Source: Woeseia sp. (GTDB lineage: Bacteria > Pseudomonadota > Gammaproteobacteria > Steroidobacterales > Woeseiaceae). From it: a DNA stretch of 64,000 bases. The stretch is taken from assembly GCA_021773015.1 (NCBI GenBank), contig JAJFKW010000001.1:62001-126000 (forward strand), written 5' to 3'. The translations under genes were made by a program, and so were the position numbers. A model generated the notes under the pieces. The model saw only the letters and a program-made list of their open reading frames with translations, was not told the DNA's origin and searched no databases. Below are positions 1 to 10,327 of the stretch, piece after piece (position 1 is the first letter of the stretch; every line of letters starts with the position of its first letter).

Positions 1-2
1 GG

Positions 3-2504
3 GTCTTGAAGCTCGACTATCTAGGGTTGAGTGATGCGGACATGGATACCGAGTTCTTTACCGGCGGTTTCGCCGGCACTGGCAACAAGCGCATGCAGTT
101 GCGCGATATTCTCGAGTTGTTGCAGACAATTTACAGCGGAAAAATTGGTGCCGAGGTTGCTCACGTGTCGCGGGCACGCGAACGCCTTTGGCTTCGAAAA
201 CGGTTTGAGCGAGGTATGGTGGCCGATCGTCTCACGGACAAAGAGCGATTATGGATACTGCAGCAACTGACATCAGCGGAGGGAATCGAGCGCTATTTAC
301 ATACCCGATTCGTCGGTCAGAAACGATTTTCGTTAGAGGGTGGCGACAGCCTCATTCCTATGCTCGAGGATCTAATTCAGCAGGGTGGTACCGCTGGCAT
401 TAAGGAATTCGTGATCGGCATGGCGCATCGCGGGCGCATTAACGTACTTGTGAACGTTCTGGGTAAATCTCCAGAGGACCTTTTCGAAGAATTTGAGGGC
501 AAAGTCGAACCGGCAGATATGAAAGGCTCCGGCGACGTTAAATACCATAAGGGTTTTTCGGCAGACATGAAGACGCCTGGCGGCAACGTACATATTGCAT
601 TGGCATTCAATCCGTCGCATTTGGAAATCGTGAATCCAGTGGTCGAGGGGTCAGTACGAGCGCGTCAACAAAGACGAGGTGACGCGGAACGGCAAGAAGT
701 GTTGCCAGTATTGATTCACGGTGACGCCGCATTTTCAGGGCAAGGTGTCGTTACCGAAACGTTTCAAATGTCGCAGACGAACGGCTTTCGGACTGGCGGT
801 ACAGTCCACGTTGTCGTTAACAATCAAATCGGTTTTACGACAAGCCGACCAAGTGATGCTCGCTCCACAACGTATTGCAGCGACGTCGCGAAAATGATTG
901 AGGCGCCCATCTTTCATGTAAATGCGGACGATCCAGAGTCCGCAATTTTTGTTATGCGTCTGGCATTGCAATACCGCCAAAAATTCAAGAAAGATATCGT
1001 TATTGACCTTGTTTGCTACCGTCGCCACGGCCATAACGAGGCAGACGAGCCGAGCGCGACGCAACCTGTCATGTATGCACGAATTCGTGACCACAAGACA
1101 ACTCGCGCATTGTATGCCGACCAACTAAAGCAAGCTGGACTAATTGACGATGCCGGAGTCGCAACGATGCAAGGCGATTATCGCGACAGCCTCGATCGCG
1201 GCGAGCCAGTACCAAAGTCGTCATTGGGGATGATTGGCAACGAGTATACGGTGGATTGGTCTCCTTACTTGTCTGGCGGCAGTGACGCGGACACGACTTT
1301 GAGTCCCGCAAAGGTTCACGAGTTGGGTAAGAAGATTACCGAAATGCCTGCCGATCTTACACTCCATGGTCGCGTCAAAAGAATCGTTGACGAGCGTTCG
1401 CGAATGCTGAAGGGCGAGGTCGACATGGACTGGGGTTTCGCCGAAACGATGGCCTATGCCGGACTTCTGGATGAAGGGCATGATTGCCGAATCACCGGCC
1501 AAGACTGCGGGCGTGGTACGTTCTTCCATCGCCATGCGGTGCTGCATAATCAAACGAATCGCCAAGAATATATCCCGCTACAAACGATCACGGACAGACC
1601 CGGTGCGTTTCGGGTAATCGACTCGCTTTTGTCGGAAGAGGCGGTCATGGCTTTCGAATACGGTTTTGCGACTACGGATCCGAATACGTTGGTAATTTGG
1701 GAAGGTCAGTTCGGCGATTTTGCGAACGGTGCACAAGTGGTAATCGACCAATTTATCAGCTCGGGTGAGGCGAAGTGGGGACGTTTATGCGGTCTGACGT
1801 TATTCTTGCCACATGGTTACGAGGGACAAGGTCCCGAACATTCCTCCGCGCGGCTAGAACGGTTTTTGCAGCTATGTGCAGAGCACAACCTTCAGGTATG
1901 CGTGCCGTCTACACCGGCGCAGATGTTCCATATGATTCGCCGTCAGATGCGTCGCAGCTTGCGTAAGCCGTTGATCGTCATGACGCCAAAGAGTTTACTT
2001 CGACACAAATTGTCAGTCTCACCTCTTGTCGAACTATCGACCGGCTCATTTCAACGAGTGATTCCCGACGAATCTACGGCTAAACACAAAACAGTGAAAC
2101 GGTTGGTATTCTGCAGCGGTAAAGTTTACTTTGATCTGTTGGAGTCGAAAATCGTCGCCGACATTAAAGATGTGGCGTTGATTCGCATTGAGCAGATATA
2201 TCCGTTTCCGATCGAGGAGTATGCCACTGAGTTGGCTAAGTACCCACAAGCGAATGCCGTTGTATGGTGTCAAGAAGAACCACAAAATCAGGGGGCGTGG
2301 TACCAAATTCGGCATCGCCTTCAGGAAGCATTGCGCGACGATCAACAGCTCTACTACGCAGGCCGGTCGAGCGCAGCCGCCCCCGCGTCGGGTGTTTTCA
2401 AACTACATTTGCAACAACAGCAAGCACTGGTCGAGGCGGCCTTAGGCATAAAAGTCAGTGCAAGCAAATCGACAAAACAAAAATCGGAAAAGACTGCGAC
2501 ATAG
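3..2504 (+). CDS. sucA: 2-oxoglutarate dehydrogenase E1 component, 5' end outside window
   Basis: Thiamine-diphosphate E1 subunit that decarboxylates 2-oxoglutarate in the TCA cycle and passes the succinyl group to SucB. The frame is open to the window edge, and the first visible residues match the family about 100 residues in from its N-terminus. The gene is therefore cut by the window: about 833 residues are seen against roughly 930 for the family. The thiamine diphosphate site is visible as HGDAAFSGQG followed by NNQIGFTT about 40 residues later. The C-terminal transketolase-like half (EGQFGDFANGAQ, SRPLIVMTPKSLLRH-type region) is intact. sucB starts 70 bp downstream, so this is the usual sucA-sucB-lpd order. 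The identity is secure. The promoter and true start lie upstream of the window. Confidence 0.97.
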   Translation, partial: VLKLDYLGLSDADMDTEFFTGGFAGTGNKRMQLRDILELLQTIYSGKIGAEVAHVSRARERLWLRKRFERGMVADRLTDKERLWILQQLTSAEGIERYLHTRFVGQKRFSLEGGDSLIPMLEDLIQQGGTAGIKEFVIGMAHRGRINVLVNVLGKSPEDLFEEFEGKVEPADMKGSGDVKYHKGFSADMKTPGGNVHIALAFNPSHLEIVNPVVEGSVRARQQRRGDAERQEVLPVLIHGDAAFSGQGVVTETFQMSQTNGFRTGGTVHVVVNNQIGFTTSRPSDARSTTYCSDVAKMIEAPIFHVNADDPESAIFVMRLALQYRQKFKKDIVIDLVCYRRHGHNEADEPSATQPVMYARIRDHKTTRALYADQLKQAGLIDDAGVATMQGDYRDSLDRGEPVPKSSLGMIGNEYTVDWSPYLSGGSDADTTLSPAKVHELGKKITEMPADLTLHGRVKRIVDERSRMLKGEVDMDWGFAETMAYAGLLDEGHDCRITGQDCGRGTFFHRHAVLHNQTNRQEYIPLQTITDRPGAFRVIDSLLSEEAVMAFEYGFATTDPNTLVIWEGQFGDFANGAQVVIDQFISSGEAKWGRLCGLTLFLPHGYEGQGPEHSSARLERFLQLCAEHNLQVCVPSTPAQMFHMIRRQMRRSLRKPLIVMTPKSLLRHKLSVSPLVELSTGSFQRVIPDESTAKHKTVKRLVFCSGKVYFDLLESKIVADIKDVALIRIEQIYPFPIEEYATELAKYPQANAVVWCQEEPQNQGAWYQIRHRLQEALRDDQQLYYAGRSSAAAPASGVFKLHLQQQQALVEAALGIKVSASKSTKQKSEKTAT

Positions 2505-2574
2505 CTCTTTTGGGATTCAGCTAGATCCGTCGAATGATCCCCTCGATGGCGACACCAAGCATGCGGACGAATAG

Positions 2575-3798
2575 ATGACAATAGAAATCAGAGTACCTCC
2601 TTTGCCAGAATCGGTAACAGATGCAACGCTGGTTGCGTGGCATAAGAAAGTTGGCGACGGAGTGTCGCGAGACGAAAGCCTCGCAGACCTTGAAACTGAC
2701 AAGGTTGTCCTTGAGGTTCCGGCGCCAGCCAACGGCACATTACTGGAAATAAAAGTCACGGATGGTGCAACCGTGACAGCAGGCGATTTGTTAGCGGTGC
2801 TCGAAGAGGGTGATGCGCCGGCTGCTCAAATTACTAAAGAAACGCCTAAAGGGCGCGCCGTACCTGACCCGAAGATAAGAGAATCTGAGGGTACTAGTGA
2901 AGCAGCGCACAAGCTCAGCCCATCGGTTAGACGACTGCTTGACGAACACGATCTCGACGCAACAATCGTCGTTGGGACAGGGAAAGATGGGAGGATCACG
3001 AAATCCGACGTCATGTCCTATTTGAAAAGTCATAGCGATGAGAATGTCGCGCCCGGCGATCCTACGCCGGACTATTCACTAGACGATGGCGGGCCGCAGC
3101 GCACCGAGGAACGCGTGCCGATGACGCGCCTACGGGCGCGAATCGCCGATCGCATGGTCGAAGCCCAACAGTCGTCCGCAATGCTTACGACATTCAATGA
3201 GGTCGACCTGACAGAAGTCATCAATCTGCGTACACGTTACAAGGAATCATTTGCGAAGGAGCACGGCGTAAAGCTGGGCTTTATGTCATTTTTTGCGAAA
3301 GCGGCTGTCGACGCGTTAAAAAAGTTTCCGGCTGTCAACGCGTCTGTTGAGGACAAGGATATCGTCTATCACAACTATTTCGATATTGGCGTCGCAGTGT
3401 CTTCCGATCGCGGGTTGATGGTGCCGGTTGTGCGCGATGTTGATCTGCTGAGCTTTGCCGGTGTTGAAAGCGCGATTGCGGCGCTTGGCGAGAAAGCGCG
3501 CGATGGATCGATCAGCATGGAAGATCTGACGGGCGGTACGTTCACCATTACCAACGGCGGAATATTCGGCTCTATGCTATCAACGCCAATCCTGAACCCT
3601 CCACAGAGCGCAATTCTTGGTATGCACGCTATTCTAAAACGCCCGATAGCAATTAACGACGAAGTCGTAGTGCGTCCGATGATGTATCTGGCGTTAACTT
3701 ATGATCATCGGATCATTGACGGCAAAGAAGCTGTGCAGTTTTTGGTTAGCATAAAGCAATCTTTGGAAGATCCGAGTCGGCTGCTTTTGCAGGTATGA
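2575..3798 (+). CDS. sucB: Dihydrolipoamide succinyltransferase (E2 of 2-oxoglutarate dehydrogenase)
   Basis: Core E2 of the 2-oxoglutarate dehydrogenase complex; it moves the succinyl group from lipoamide to CoA. The 407 residues are the normal length. An N-terminal lipoyl domain (about 1-77) carries the lipoylated lysine K43 in the motif [11 protein letters not shown] peripheral-subunit-binding domain follows at about 110-150, and the acyltransferase domain fills 175-407. The catalytic His and Asp are H378 and D382 in YDHRIIDG. There is one lipoyl domain, as in E. coli SucB. It lies between sucA and lpd, with 64 bp to lpd. No strong ribosome site precedes the ATG, so translation may partly depend on sucA readthrough. 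Confidence 0.97.
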   Translation: MTIEIRVPPLPESVTDATLVAWHKKVGDGVSRDESLADLETDKVVLEVPAPANGTLLEIKVTDGATVTAGDLLAVLEEGDAPAAQITKETPKGRAVPDPKIRESEGTSEAAHKLSPSVRRLLDEHDLDATIVVGTGKDGRITKSDVMSYLKSHSDENVAPGDPTPDYSLDDGGPQRTEERVPMTRLRARIADRMVEAQQSSAMLTTFNEVDLTEVINLRTRYKESFAKEHGVKLGFMSFFAKAAVDALKKFPAVNASVEDKDIVYHNYFDIGVAVSSDRGLMVPVVRDVDLLSFAGVESAIAALGEKARDGSISMEDLTGGTFTITNGGIFGSMLSTPILNPPQSAILGMHAILKRPIAINDEVVVRPMMYLALTYDHRIIDGKEAVQFLVSIKQSLEDPSRLLLQV

Positions 3799-3862
3799 CA
3801 TTTACTGACGGACACGATCGTAACTAAATTAAGTCGTTTCAAATAAAAAGGCAGTCAAAATA

Positions 3863-5290
3863 ATGGGTAGAAGTTTCGACGTCGTCGTAATCGGTGCAGG
3901 TCCCGCCGGATATGTGGCAGCAATTCGCGCGAGTCAGCACGGCCTTAGCGTCGCTTGCATTGACGGATGGACGAATCGTGACGGTAAGAACGCCTTCGGT
4001 GGCACGTGCTTAAATGCAGGCTGTATTCCATCCAAAGCGTTACTCGAATCATCTGAGTTATATCACCGTGCGCAATACGAATTTAAGAAGCACGGCATTC
4101 AGCATGCTGGCGTTTCCATGGATGTCAGCGCGATGCAAAAACGTAAAGCGGGAATCGTCAGGCAATTGACAGGCGGTATTGCCGGATTATTCAAGGCGAA
4201 CAAAATTGATGGACTTGTTGGGCAGGGCAAGCTCCTGGCCGGCAAAAAAGTTGAATTTATGCCGGTAAGCGGCGAGCCTGAGGTTCTTGCCGCCAAACAC
4301 GTCATTATTGCTACTGGGTCGACGCCGATAGAAATACCCGTTGCGAAATACGACGATGAGTTCATTGTCGATTCATGGGGTGCGTTGGATTTTGCGACGG
4401 TGCCTAAGCGATTAGGTGTCGTTGGCGCCGGCGTGATCGGGCTGGAGCTCGGCAGCGTTTGGTCACGGCTGGGATCGGAGGTTGTGATTCTTGAGGCTAT
4501 GGACGATTTCCTCGCGATGGCTGATCGAGACATCGCCAATGACGCCTCAAAACAATTCAAAAAGCACGGTCTCGACATCCGGCTTGGCGCCAAAGTGACT
4601 TCGGCGAATATCGCCAACGGCGAGGTGAACGTCGGCTTTGAAACTGCAGATGGAGCGTCATCGCTCGCGGTGGATAAGTTGGTGGTGGCGGTTGGTCGAC
4701 GACCATTTACCGACGGATTGTTTGCTGACGATGCTGGTGTGACCACTGATGCGCGTGGTTTCGTTGAAGTAGATGACGAGTGTCGCACGTCTGTTCCAGG
4801 TGTTTACGCGGTCGGCGACTGCGTCCGCGGGCCTATGCTGGCACACAAGGGATCGGAGGAAGGCGTCATGGCGGCCGATCTCATTGCGGGTGAGATTGCG
4901 GAAATGAACTACGCGGTCATACCGTCGGTGATCTATACCGCGCCGGAAATCGCATGGGTCGGAAGGACCGAGCGAGAAGTGAAAGCGGCTGGCATAGAAT
5001 ACAAGACGGGATCTTTTCCATTCGCCGCCAGTGGTCGCGCTAAGGCGATGGAACAACCTGGCGGCATGGTAAAGATTGTGGCGTCGAAGGTGGACGATGA
5101 GCTACTTGGTGTACATATTGTCGGTCCAATGGCCGGTGAACTCATAGCTGAGGCCGTATTGGCTATGGAGTTTTCGGCGAGCACTGAAGATCTGCAACGG
5201 ACAATCCATGCGCATCCAAGTTTGTCCGAAGCAATGCATGAAGCATCGCTGGCAGTCGATGGCAAGGCGCTGAATAACGTCAACAAGTAG
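3863..5290 (+). CDS. lpd: Dihydrolipoamide dehydrogenase (E3)
   Basis: FAD-dependent disulfide oxidoreductase that reoxidises dihydrolipoamide and passes electrons to NAD. It has 475 residues, normal for E3. The FAD Rossmann motif GAGPAGY lies at about residues 11-17, the redox-active disulfide in GGTCLNAGCIPSKAL at about 47-61, and the NAD-binding motif GAGVIGLELG near 190. The C-terminal dimer domain carries the active-site motif HAHPSLSEAMHE. It is third in the sucA-sucB-lpd set, so it most likely serves 2-oxoglutarate dehydrogenase and may be shared with other complexes. A 115 bp gap separates it from the next gene, which looks functionally unrelated. Confidence 0.97.
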   Translation: MGRSFDVVVIGAGPAGYVAAIRASQHGLSVACIDGWTNRDGKNAFGGTCLNAGCIPSKALLESSELYHRAQYEFKKHGIQHAGVSMDVSAMQKRKAGIVRQLTGGIAGLFKANKIDGLVGQGKLLAGKKVEFMPVSGEPEVLAAKHVIIATGSTPIEIPVAKYDDEFIVDSWGALDFATVPKRLGVVGAGVIGLELGSVWSRLGSEVVILEAMDDFLAMADRDIANDASKQFKKHGLDIRLGAKVTSANIANGEVNVGFETADGASSLAVDKLVVAVGRRPFTDGLFADDAGVTTDARGFVEVDDECRTSVPGVYAVGDCVRGPMLAHKGSEEGVMAADLIAGEIAEMNYAVIPSVIYTAPEIAWVGRTEREVKAAGIEYKTGSFPFAASGRAKAMEQPGGMVKIVASKVDDELLGVHIVGPMAGELIAEAVLAMEFSASTEDLQRTIHAHPSLSEAMHEASLAVDGKALNNVNK

Positions 5291-5405
5291 ACTTTCTAGT
5301 GTTGCTCTGACATCGATTTAACCCCACATTTGCGACTGCTGCGTTAACAACATAGCAAACGGAATCGGTACATCCATAATTCGCAAGATATCGGGAGTGC
5401 AACAT

Positions 5406-6002
5406 ATGAAAAGCGCAAGCATAGTGTTGAGCATCATTTTTTGTATCGCAATTACAGGAAATGCCGCCGAAATTTCGGCTACTAAAACTATGCGAGACCG
5501 TCCGGATCTGCCGGCGCTGGAGTTGCAGCGACTGCTCGATCAGGTGGCTAAGATAAGCGGCAGAGATTTTCTGATTCACCGCGAGGTACCCTCGACTTTG
5601 GTTACCGGATCCGTCGCGATATCGGATGTCGACTATGCAGGCCTGCTGGCGATACTGCGCAATAATGGCATGGCCGCCGTAACCATAGGTGGCCACGTCA
5701 ACGTCATTCCCGTGCGCTATGTTCGGCAGCATTCTTTGCCGATCGTGAATGAAGACACAATGGATATTGCGGATGACGAGTGGGTGACTCGGGTGATTCA
5801 GCTGCAGAATGGTTCAGCCGCGCATTTCGTTCCTATTCTTCGACCTATTTTGCCGCAAGCGGGACACCTCGTAGCGAACGCACAATCGAACTCGCTGTTG
5901 ATCGTTGATCGGTATGCGAATGTAAAGAGAGTCAGCGACTTGGTGCGTGAATTGGATGTTGTATCGGACGTATTCATGCAAAACAAGAACGCAGCCAAGT
6001 AA
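5406..6002 (+). CDS. Periplasmic protein with secretin N0-N1-like domains, no secretin barrel
   Basis: The function is unknown. The protein begins with a signal peptide ending near GNA|AE, so it should be exported. Residues about 35-105 resemble the N0 (STN) domain of type II secretion secretins: a helix LLDQVAKISG, a strand, then GSVAISDVDYAGLLAIL and a closing strand with VNVIPV. Residues about 120-190 resemble the N1 domain, ending in NSLLIVDRYANVKRVSDL. The secretin beta-barrel and further N domains, which in GspD bring the length to about 650 residues, are absent; this protein stops at 198. The ATG at 5406 is preferred over the GTG at 5397 because GGGAG sits 8 nt upstream of it. No other secretion gene is nearby, and it is convergent with relA 6 bp away. 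Confidence 0.75.
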   Translation: MKSASIVLSIIFCIAITGNAAEISATKTMRDRPDLPALELQRLLDQVAKISGRDFLIHREVPSTLVTGSVAISDVDYAGLLAILRNNGMAAVTIGGHVNVIPVRYVRQHSLPIVNEDTMDIADDEWVTRVIQLQNGSAAHFVPILRPILPQAGHLVANAQSNSLLIVDRYANVKRVSDLVRELDVVSDVFMQNKNAAK

Positions 6003-6008
6003 GCCACC

Positions 6009-8156
6009 TTAGGCCTTTCGACGAACAGAAATAACATTAGAAACATTCTCTAATCGATTGATTATACTGCTTAATACGGCCAACCCAGGTACGGATATAT
6101 CCAGCTCCATCAATGCTTGCATATGCTGTTTGTCGCTCTTGGTTTGAATACCGTCGACGCTGACTCCTTCGTCTGACAATACGGCGCTAATGTCTCGAAG
6201 CAATCCTTGACGGTCGTACGCAGCAAGCGTAATCGCTGCCGGATACATTGCGTTCGACGATTGCCCCCAATCGACCTCGATGACTCGCTCTGGTTGTTTA
6301 GACAATAGGTTGAGAAAGTTTCCGCAGTCCTCGCGGTGGATGCTGACACCGCGGCCCAGGGTAATGTATCCAGATATCAACTCCGGTGGCACGGGCCGGC
6401 AACATTGAGCGAAATTACATAACAGATCGCCAACGCCGGAGACGGCGACTTGCTCTGTCGTATTGCGCTGTACACGGGATCCGCGTTTGCGTCGAACCTG
6501 AGTGTCAGACGGATCGTCGCGCAGGTTTTGAATGGCGTTAGCGATCGCGTTCGAACTGACGTCGCCAGCGCCGAGACCAATGCACAGTGAATCGACGTCG
6601 GCGAACTTCATCTGTTTGGCGATATCCACGACCGGAAATTCACGAAGGTTCAGACGCACCAATTCACGATCAAGTATTTCACGGCCTTGTCGTTTATTTT
6701 GCTCTTTATCGCGTTGACGGAACCAATTTCGCACCTTGGTACGGCTCCGCGATGCCGCGAGGTAGCCGAGTTTCGGGCTTAACCAATCGCGACTTGGTTG
6801 CGGCTCTTTATTGGTGATTATCTCAATTCTGTCGCCATTCTTGACGTGATACGTTAGTGGCACAATTTTTCCGTTTACCTTTGCGCCCCGGCAGCGATGG
6901 CCGACCATCGTATGCACGTGATAAGCAAAGTCCAGGGGCGTTGCTTTGGCTGGCATTTCGACAACATCGCCTTTCGGGCTAATCGCATAGACCCGGTCTT
7001 CAAATACGTCCTCGCGGATCTGATCCAACAAATCACCGTCCTGCTCTGACGGTTCTAGTATTTGCCGCAAGAATTGAATTTTTTGATCGAAAGCTGCTTG
7101 TGTGGTGCTGCCTTCCTTGTAGCGCCAGTGGGCCGCTACGCCAAGTTCGGCGTGTCTGTGCATGTCGGCGGTGCGTATTTGAATTTCTAAGGTTTGTGCC
7201 GAAGGCCCGATCACCGTTGTGTGTAAGGACTGGTAGTAGTTGTCTTTCGGGTTCGCGATGTAGTCGTCAAATTCGCCGGGTATGTACGACCACAAGTTAT
7301 GCACGGTGCCTAATGCGGCGTAACACTCGCTGACATTATCAACCATGATGCGAATCGCCCGGATATCGAAAATGTGCTCCAAGGCGCTGTCTTTGCGCTG
7401 CATTTTGCGCCAAATACTGTATATGTGTTTAGGTCGGCCGCTAACGCCTGCGTTGATCGCAGTCTTTAACAACTCTTCTTGCAGCTGATTTTTGGCACTT
7501 TCGATAAATGCTTCTCGCTCGACCCGCTTTTCGTTCAGGGCTTGCGCGATCTGTTTGTAGGTCTGCGGCTCCATATACCGAAATGCGAGGTCCTCTAGTT
7601 CCCACTTGAGCTGCCATACGCCCAGGCGATTGGCGAGCGGCGCGTAGATTTCCCGGGTTTCGATGGCGATGCGGAGCTGTACATCTGCAACTTCGGTTTT
7701 TGCAAGACGCAGGCGGTACAACTGTTCGGCAATGCGCACCAATACCAACCGAGCATCGGATACGACTGCCAGCAACATCTTGCGAAGCGCCTCCGATTGC
7801 TGCGTCGCGAGTGCCTCGCCCGGCTGCCAATGGTCTGGCAGCGAGAATCGGCCAAGCTGGACGAGCCCAGCTATTGGCGTTGCGAGGTCTGCCAGTGGCC
7901 CCTCGGATAGTGACGAATGATCGATTTTGGCCTCACGGGCGAGGGGATACAGCAGCACCGCCAAACGCAGATCCGCCGGTAGTCCGAGCGGCTCTAGGAT
8001 TTCAGCGATGGCGCGACCCTCCGCAATGAGCGTGTCTGCACGGTCAGATCCGCTGAGCTCGCTCAGCAGATCGTCAATGGCTTTCTGAGATGCGCGCTGA
8101 GGCGGGCTTGCAGCGGCGTTAGTGCGGGCGGTATCGGTCATCTGTCGAGCTGTCAC
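6009..8156 (-). CDS. relA: GTP pyrophosphokinase, RelA type
   Basis: Makes (p)ppGpp from ATP and GTP or GDP during the stringent response, normally on stalled ribosomes. It has 715 residues. The N-terminal HD-like domain lacks the metal-binding HD pair (VLLYPLAREAKID where an HD would stand), so hydrolase activity is probably lost. The synthetase domain (about 235-345) carries EFDD at 295-298, the ExDD form typical of monofunctional RelA rather than the RxKD of SpoT/Rel. A TGS domain covers about 388-450, with its conserved His in HTMVGHRC, and an ACT domain ends the protein. One small oddity is NYYQSLH where NGYQS is usual. The start is GTG at 8156 or ATG at 8141; neither has a clear ribosome site. 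It is divergent from yebC. Confidence 0.93.
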   Translation of the reverse strand: MTARQMTDTARTNAAASPPQRASQKAIDDLLSELSGSDRADTLIAEGRAIAEILEPLGLPADLRLAVLLYPLAREAKIDHSSLSEGPLADLATPIAGLVQLGRFSLPDHWQPGEALATQQSEALRKMLLAVVSDARLVLVRIAEQLYRLRLAKTEVADVQLRIAIETREIYAPLANRLGVWQLKWELEDLAFRYMEPQTYKQIAQALNEKRVEREAFIESAKNQLQEELLKTAINAGVSGRPKHIYSIWRKMQRKDSALEHIFDIRAIRIMVDNVSECYAALGTVHNLWSYIPGEFDDYIANPKDNYYQSLHTTVIGPSAQTLEIQIRTADMHRHAELGVAAHWRYKEGSTTQAAFDQKIQFLRQILEPSEQDGDLLDQIREDVFEDRVYAISPKGDVVEMPAKATPLDFAYHVHTMVGHRCRGAKVNGKIVPLTYHVKNGDRIEIITNKEPQPSRDWLSPKLGYLAASRSRTKVRNWFRQRDKEQNKRQGREILDRELVRLNLREFPVVDIAKQMKFADVDSLCIGLGAGDVSSNAIANAIQNLRDDPSDTQVRRKRGSRVQRNTTEQVAVSGVGDLLCNFAQCCRPVPPELISGYITLGRGVSIHREDCGNFLNLLSKQPERVIEVDWGQSSNAMYPAAITLAAYDRQGLLRDISAVLSDEGVSVDGIQTKSDKQHMQALMELDISVPGLAVLSSIINRLENVSNVISVRRKA

Positions 8157-8469
8157 GGGTGTTTAGTGCTGAGAGAACCGCTATCATACGCGCAGATAAG
8201 GCCAGCCTGCGCGATTGTTCGCTTCAGCATATGCATCCGGGCGGTTGGCCATTCCCTCGAACTTGGGCTGAGTCAATTGAGGCGCGCTACTGTTTATCGT
8301 CCGCTTGAATTAAGGCTAGCGACGATAAGCAGCGACAGTCGGCGATGCGGACGAAGGTTTGCAACGCCTCTATTCGATTTCGTTATGTTCGAGATGAATT
8401 GGGAGGCAGCAGAATTAACCTACGCTGAGGTTCGCGCTGGTGGCATTGAATTAGCTCGGAAGAGGAACT
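8157..8469. other. Divergent intergenic region between relA and yebC
   Basis: This 313 bp spacer should hold the promoters for relA (leftward) and the yebC-ruvCAB-tol run (rightward). The only element I can place firmly is the yebC ribosome site, AGAGGA just before the ATG at 8470. An open frame of 123 codons crosses it and runs into yebC, but has no family resemblance and no ribosome site, so I do not call it. No hairpin, repeat or RNA gene is evident. Confidence 0.6.
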
Positions 8470-9213
8470 ATGGCAGGACACAGCAAGTGGGCAAATATCC
8501 AACACCGCAAAGGTGCCCAGGACAAAAAGCGCGGTAAGTTGTTTACCAAGTTAATCCGCGAAATAACGATTGCGGCGCGCATGGGTGGCGGCGATCTTGC
8601 GGCAAATCCTCGCTTGCGTCTGGCCGTCGACAAAGCAAAAGGGCAGAGTCTGCCGAAGGACAACATTGACCGGGCAGTGAAACGCGGTGCAGGCGAATTG
8701 GATGGTGTCGACTATATCGAGGCGCGTTATGAAGGCTACGGTCCAGGTGGATCTGCAGTGATAGTCGACTGCATGACGGACAACAAGAATCGAACCGTAG
8801 CAGAGGTACGCCATGCGTTTTCCAAATTTGGTGGCAATCTTGGCGCTGACGGCTCTGTGGGCTATTTGTTCAATCACGTTGGATCACTGCAATTTCCCAC
8901 GGGCAGCAGTGAGGATGCAATTATGGAAGCGGCGATAGAGGCTGGTGCTGAAGACGTCATTGTTGACGCGGACGGATCGATCGAGGTGATTACGGAACCG
9001 ACGGATTTCGAGTCAGTTCGAGACGGGCTTCAATCCGCCGGCATCGAAGCCGAACATGCTGAATTAACAATGCGTGCGACAACGAATGCCGAACTGGATG
9101 TCAAAGCGGCCGCGTCGATGGTTAAGATGCTGGAGATGTTGGAAGACCTCGACGATGTGCAGAACGTTTATAGTAATGCCGAGATAGCGGACGAAATTCT
9201 TGCCGAGCTTTGA
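8470..9213 (+). CDS. yebC: YebC/TACO1 family protein
   Basis: Member of the YebC/TACO1 family, described both as transcriptional regulators (PmpR) and, more recently, as ribosome-associated factors helping translation of difficult proline stretches. It has 247 residues with the diagnostic N-terminus [16 protein letters not shown], the three-domain length, and acidic loops in domains 2 and 3. The start is firm: an ATG with AGAGGA close upstream. Its stop overlaps the TTG start proposed for ruvC, so it heads a tightly packed ruvCAB group, the arrangement seen in many Gammaproteobacteria. The family assignment is secure; the exact role here is not. Confidence 0.95.
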   Translation: MAGHSKWANIQHRKGAQDKKRGKLFTKLIREITIAARMGGGDLAANPRLRLAVDKAKGQSLPKDNIDRAVKRGAGELDGVDYIEARYEGYGPGGSAVIVDCMTDNKNRTVAEVRHAFSKFGGNLGADGSVGYLFNHVGSLQFPTGSSEDAIMEAAIEAGAEDVIVDADGSIEVITEPTDFESVRDGLQSAGIEAEHAELTMRATTNAELDVKAAASMVKMLEMLEDLDDVQNVYSNAEIADEILAEL

Positions 9214-9740
9214 ATGCATTGTTGACCGATAAATACAGAATTTTGGGAATCGATCCTGGCTCAAGACTCACCGGGTTCGGTGTTGTTGATTTCAGTGGCA
9301 GTAAAGCAACGTATGTGGCGAGCGGTTCAATTCGCAGCGAGCGCGGCGAATTTTCAGAACGCCTGAAAATCATTTTCCAGTCTGTAACCGATATTGTTAG
9401 CGAATACACACCGGATTGTGTGTCGGTTGAAAGTGTATTCGTCAGCAAGAATGCAGGAAGCGCGTTGAAATTGGGTCATGCGAGATCTGCGGCCATTTGC
9501 GCGACATTTGCGGCATCGCTAGAAATCCGCGAATACGCGCCGCGTGAGATTAAGCAAGCAATTGTAGGTACGGGCGCTGCGGATAAGTCGCAAGTTCAAC
9601 ACATGGTTATGGCGATGTTGCACCTAAATGCCGAACCGTCAATAGACGCGTCCGACGCATTGGCTGCGGCATTATGTCACGGCCATTCAAGAGTCTTAAC
9701 CGAACAGTTGGCAAACGCGCGTGTGGTAGAACGTCGATGA
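9210..9740 (+). CDS. ruvC: Holliday junction resolvase RuvC
   Basis: Endonuclease that cuts Holliday junctions symmetrically during recombination, acting with RuvAB. It has 176 residues. The catalytic acidic residues appear in GIDPGS (Asp), SVESVF (Glu) and the C-terminal [12 protein letters not shown] (Asp pair). The start is uncertain: TTG at 9210 overlaps the yebC stop, with further TTG codons at 9219 and 9222, and no ATG is available before the first conserved motif. Its TGA overlaps the ruvA ATG (ATGA), suggesting translational coupling. Confidence 0.95.
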   Translation: MNALLTDKYRILGIDPGSRLTGFGVVDFSGSKATYVASGSIRSERGEFSERLKIIFQSVTDIVSEYTPDCVSVESVFVSKNAGSALKLGHARSAAICATFAASLEIREYAPREIKQAIVGTGAADKSQVQHMVMAMLHLNAEPSIDASDALAAALCHGHSRVLTEQLANARVVERR

Positions 9741-10327
9741 TTGGTTCGCTAAATGGCCGGCTCGCTTGGAAGCAACCGCCAAGCATTATTATCGATTGTC
9801 ATGGGGTTGGCTACGAAGTCGAAACGCCAATGTCGACCTTCTTTGAACTGCCAAACGTCGACGAAAACGTTTATTTACTTACCCATCTTTTGGTCCGCGA
9901 AGATGCACAAATTCTCTACGGTTTTGCGACTGAGCAAGAGAAGTCGCTATTTCGCATGTTACTTAAAGTCAATGGGGTAGGAGCGAAAATGACGCTTGCG
10001 ATTCTTTCCGGGATGAGTGTTGCTGAGTTTCAACGCTGTGTTCAATTTGAGGATGCAGCGTTGTTGGTCAAGATCCCTGGCGTTGGCAAGAAGACAGCAG
10101 AAAGATTAATAATAGAAATGCGCGACCGCGTGAATGTTGACAATGTGACAGTACTCCCGAAAGGGCAAGTAACGAAACAAGATGCCAAAGGCGAAGCTGT
10201 GGACGCGCTGGTTGCTCTGGGCTACAAACCAGCGGAAATTACCCGTTTGGTGGGGAGTCTGGATACGGAAAACAAGACGGCGGAAGATATAATCCGCTTG
10301 GCCCTTAAACAGGCAGCTAGCCGATGA
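9737..10327 (+). CDS. ruvA: Holliday junction branch migration protein RuvA
   Basis: Tetrameric junction-binding protein that loads the RuvB motor. From the ATG at 9737, which overlaps the ruvC stop, it is 196 residues beginning MIGSLNGRL, as in the family. A longer frame upstream would add 21 residues unlike any RuvA, so the short start is right. An OB-fold domain (about 1-63) is followed by helix-hairpin-helix motifs ([12 protein letters not shown] and [12 protein letters not shown]) and a C-terminal RuvB-binding domain from about 145. Its stop overlaps the ruvB start. Confidence 0.96.
   Translation: MIGSLNGRLAWKQPPSIIIDCHGVGYEVETPMSTFFELPNVDENVYLLTHLLVREDAQILYGFATEQEKSLFRMLLKVNGVGAKMTLAILSGMSVAEFQRCVQFEDAALLVKIPGVGKKTAERLIIEMRDRVNVDNVTVLPKGQVTKQDAKGEAVDALVALGYKPAEITRLVGSLDTENKTAEDIIRLALKQAASR

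Noticed and set aside
4099-4788. 229-codon minus-strand frame opposite lpd
   Set aside because: It lies wholly inside lpd, is Ser/Thr/Pro-rich and resembles no family.
8166-8537. 123-codon plus-strand frame upstream of yebC
   Set aside because: It has no ribosome site, no family resemblance and runs 68 bp into yebC. It covers what should be a divergent promoter region.
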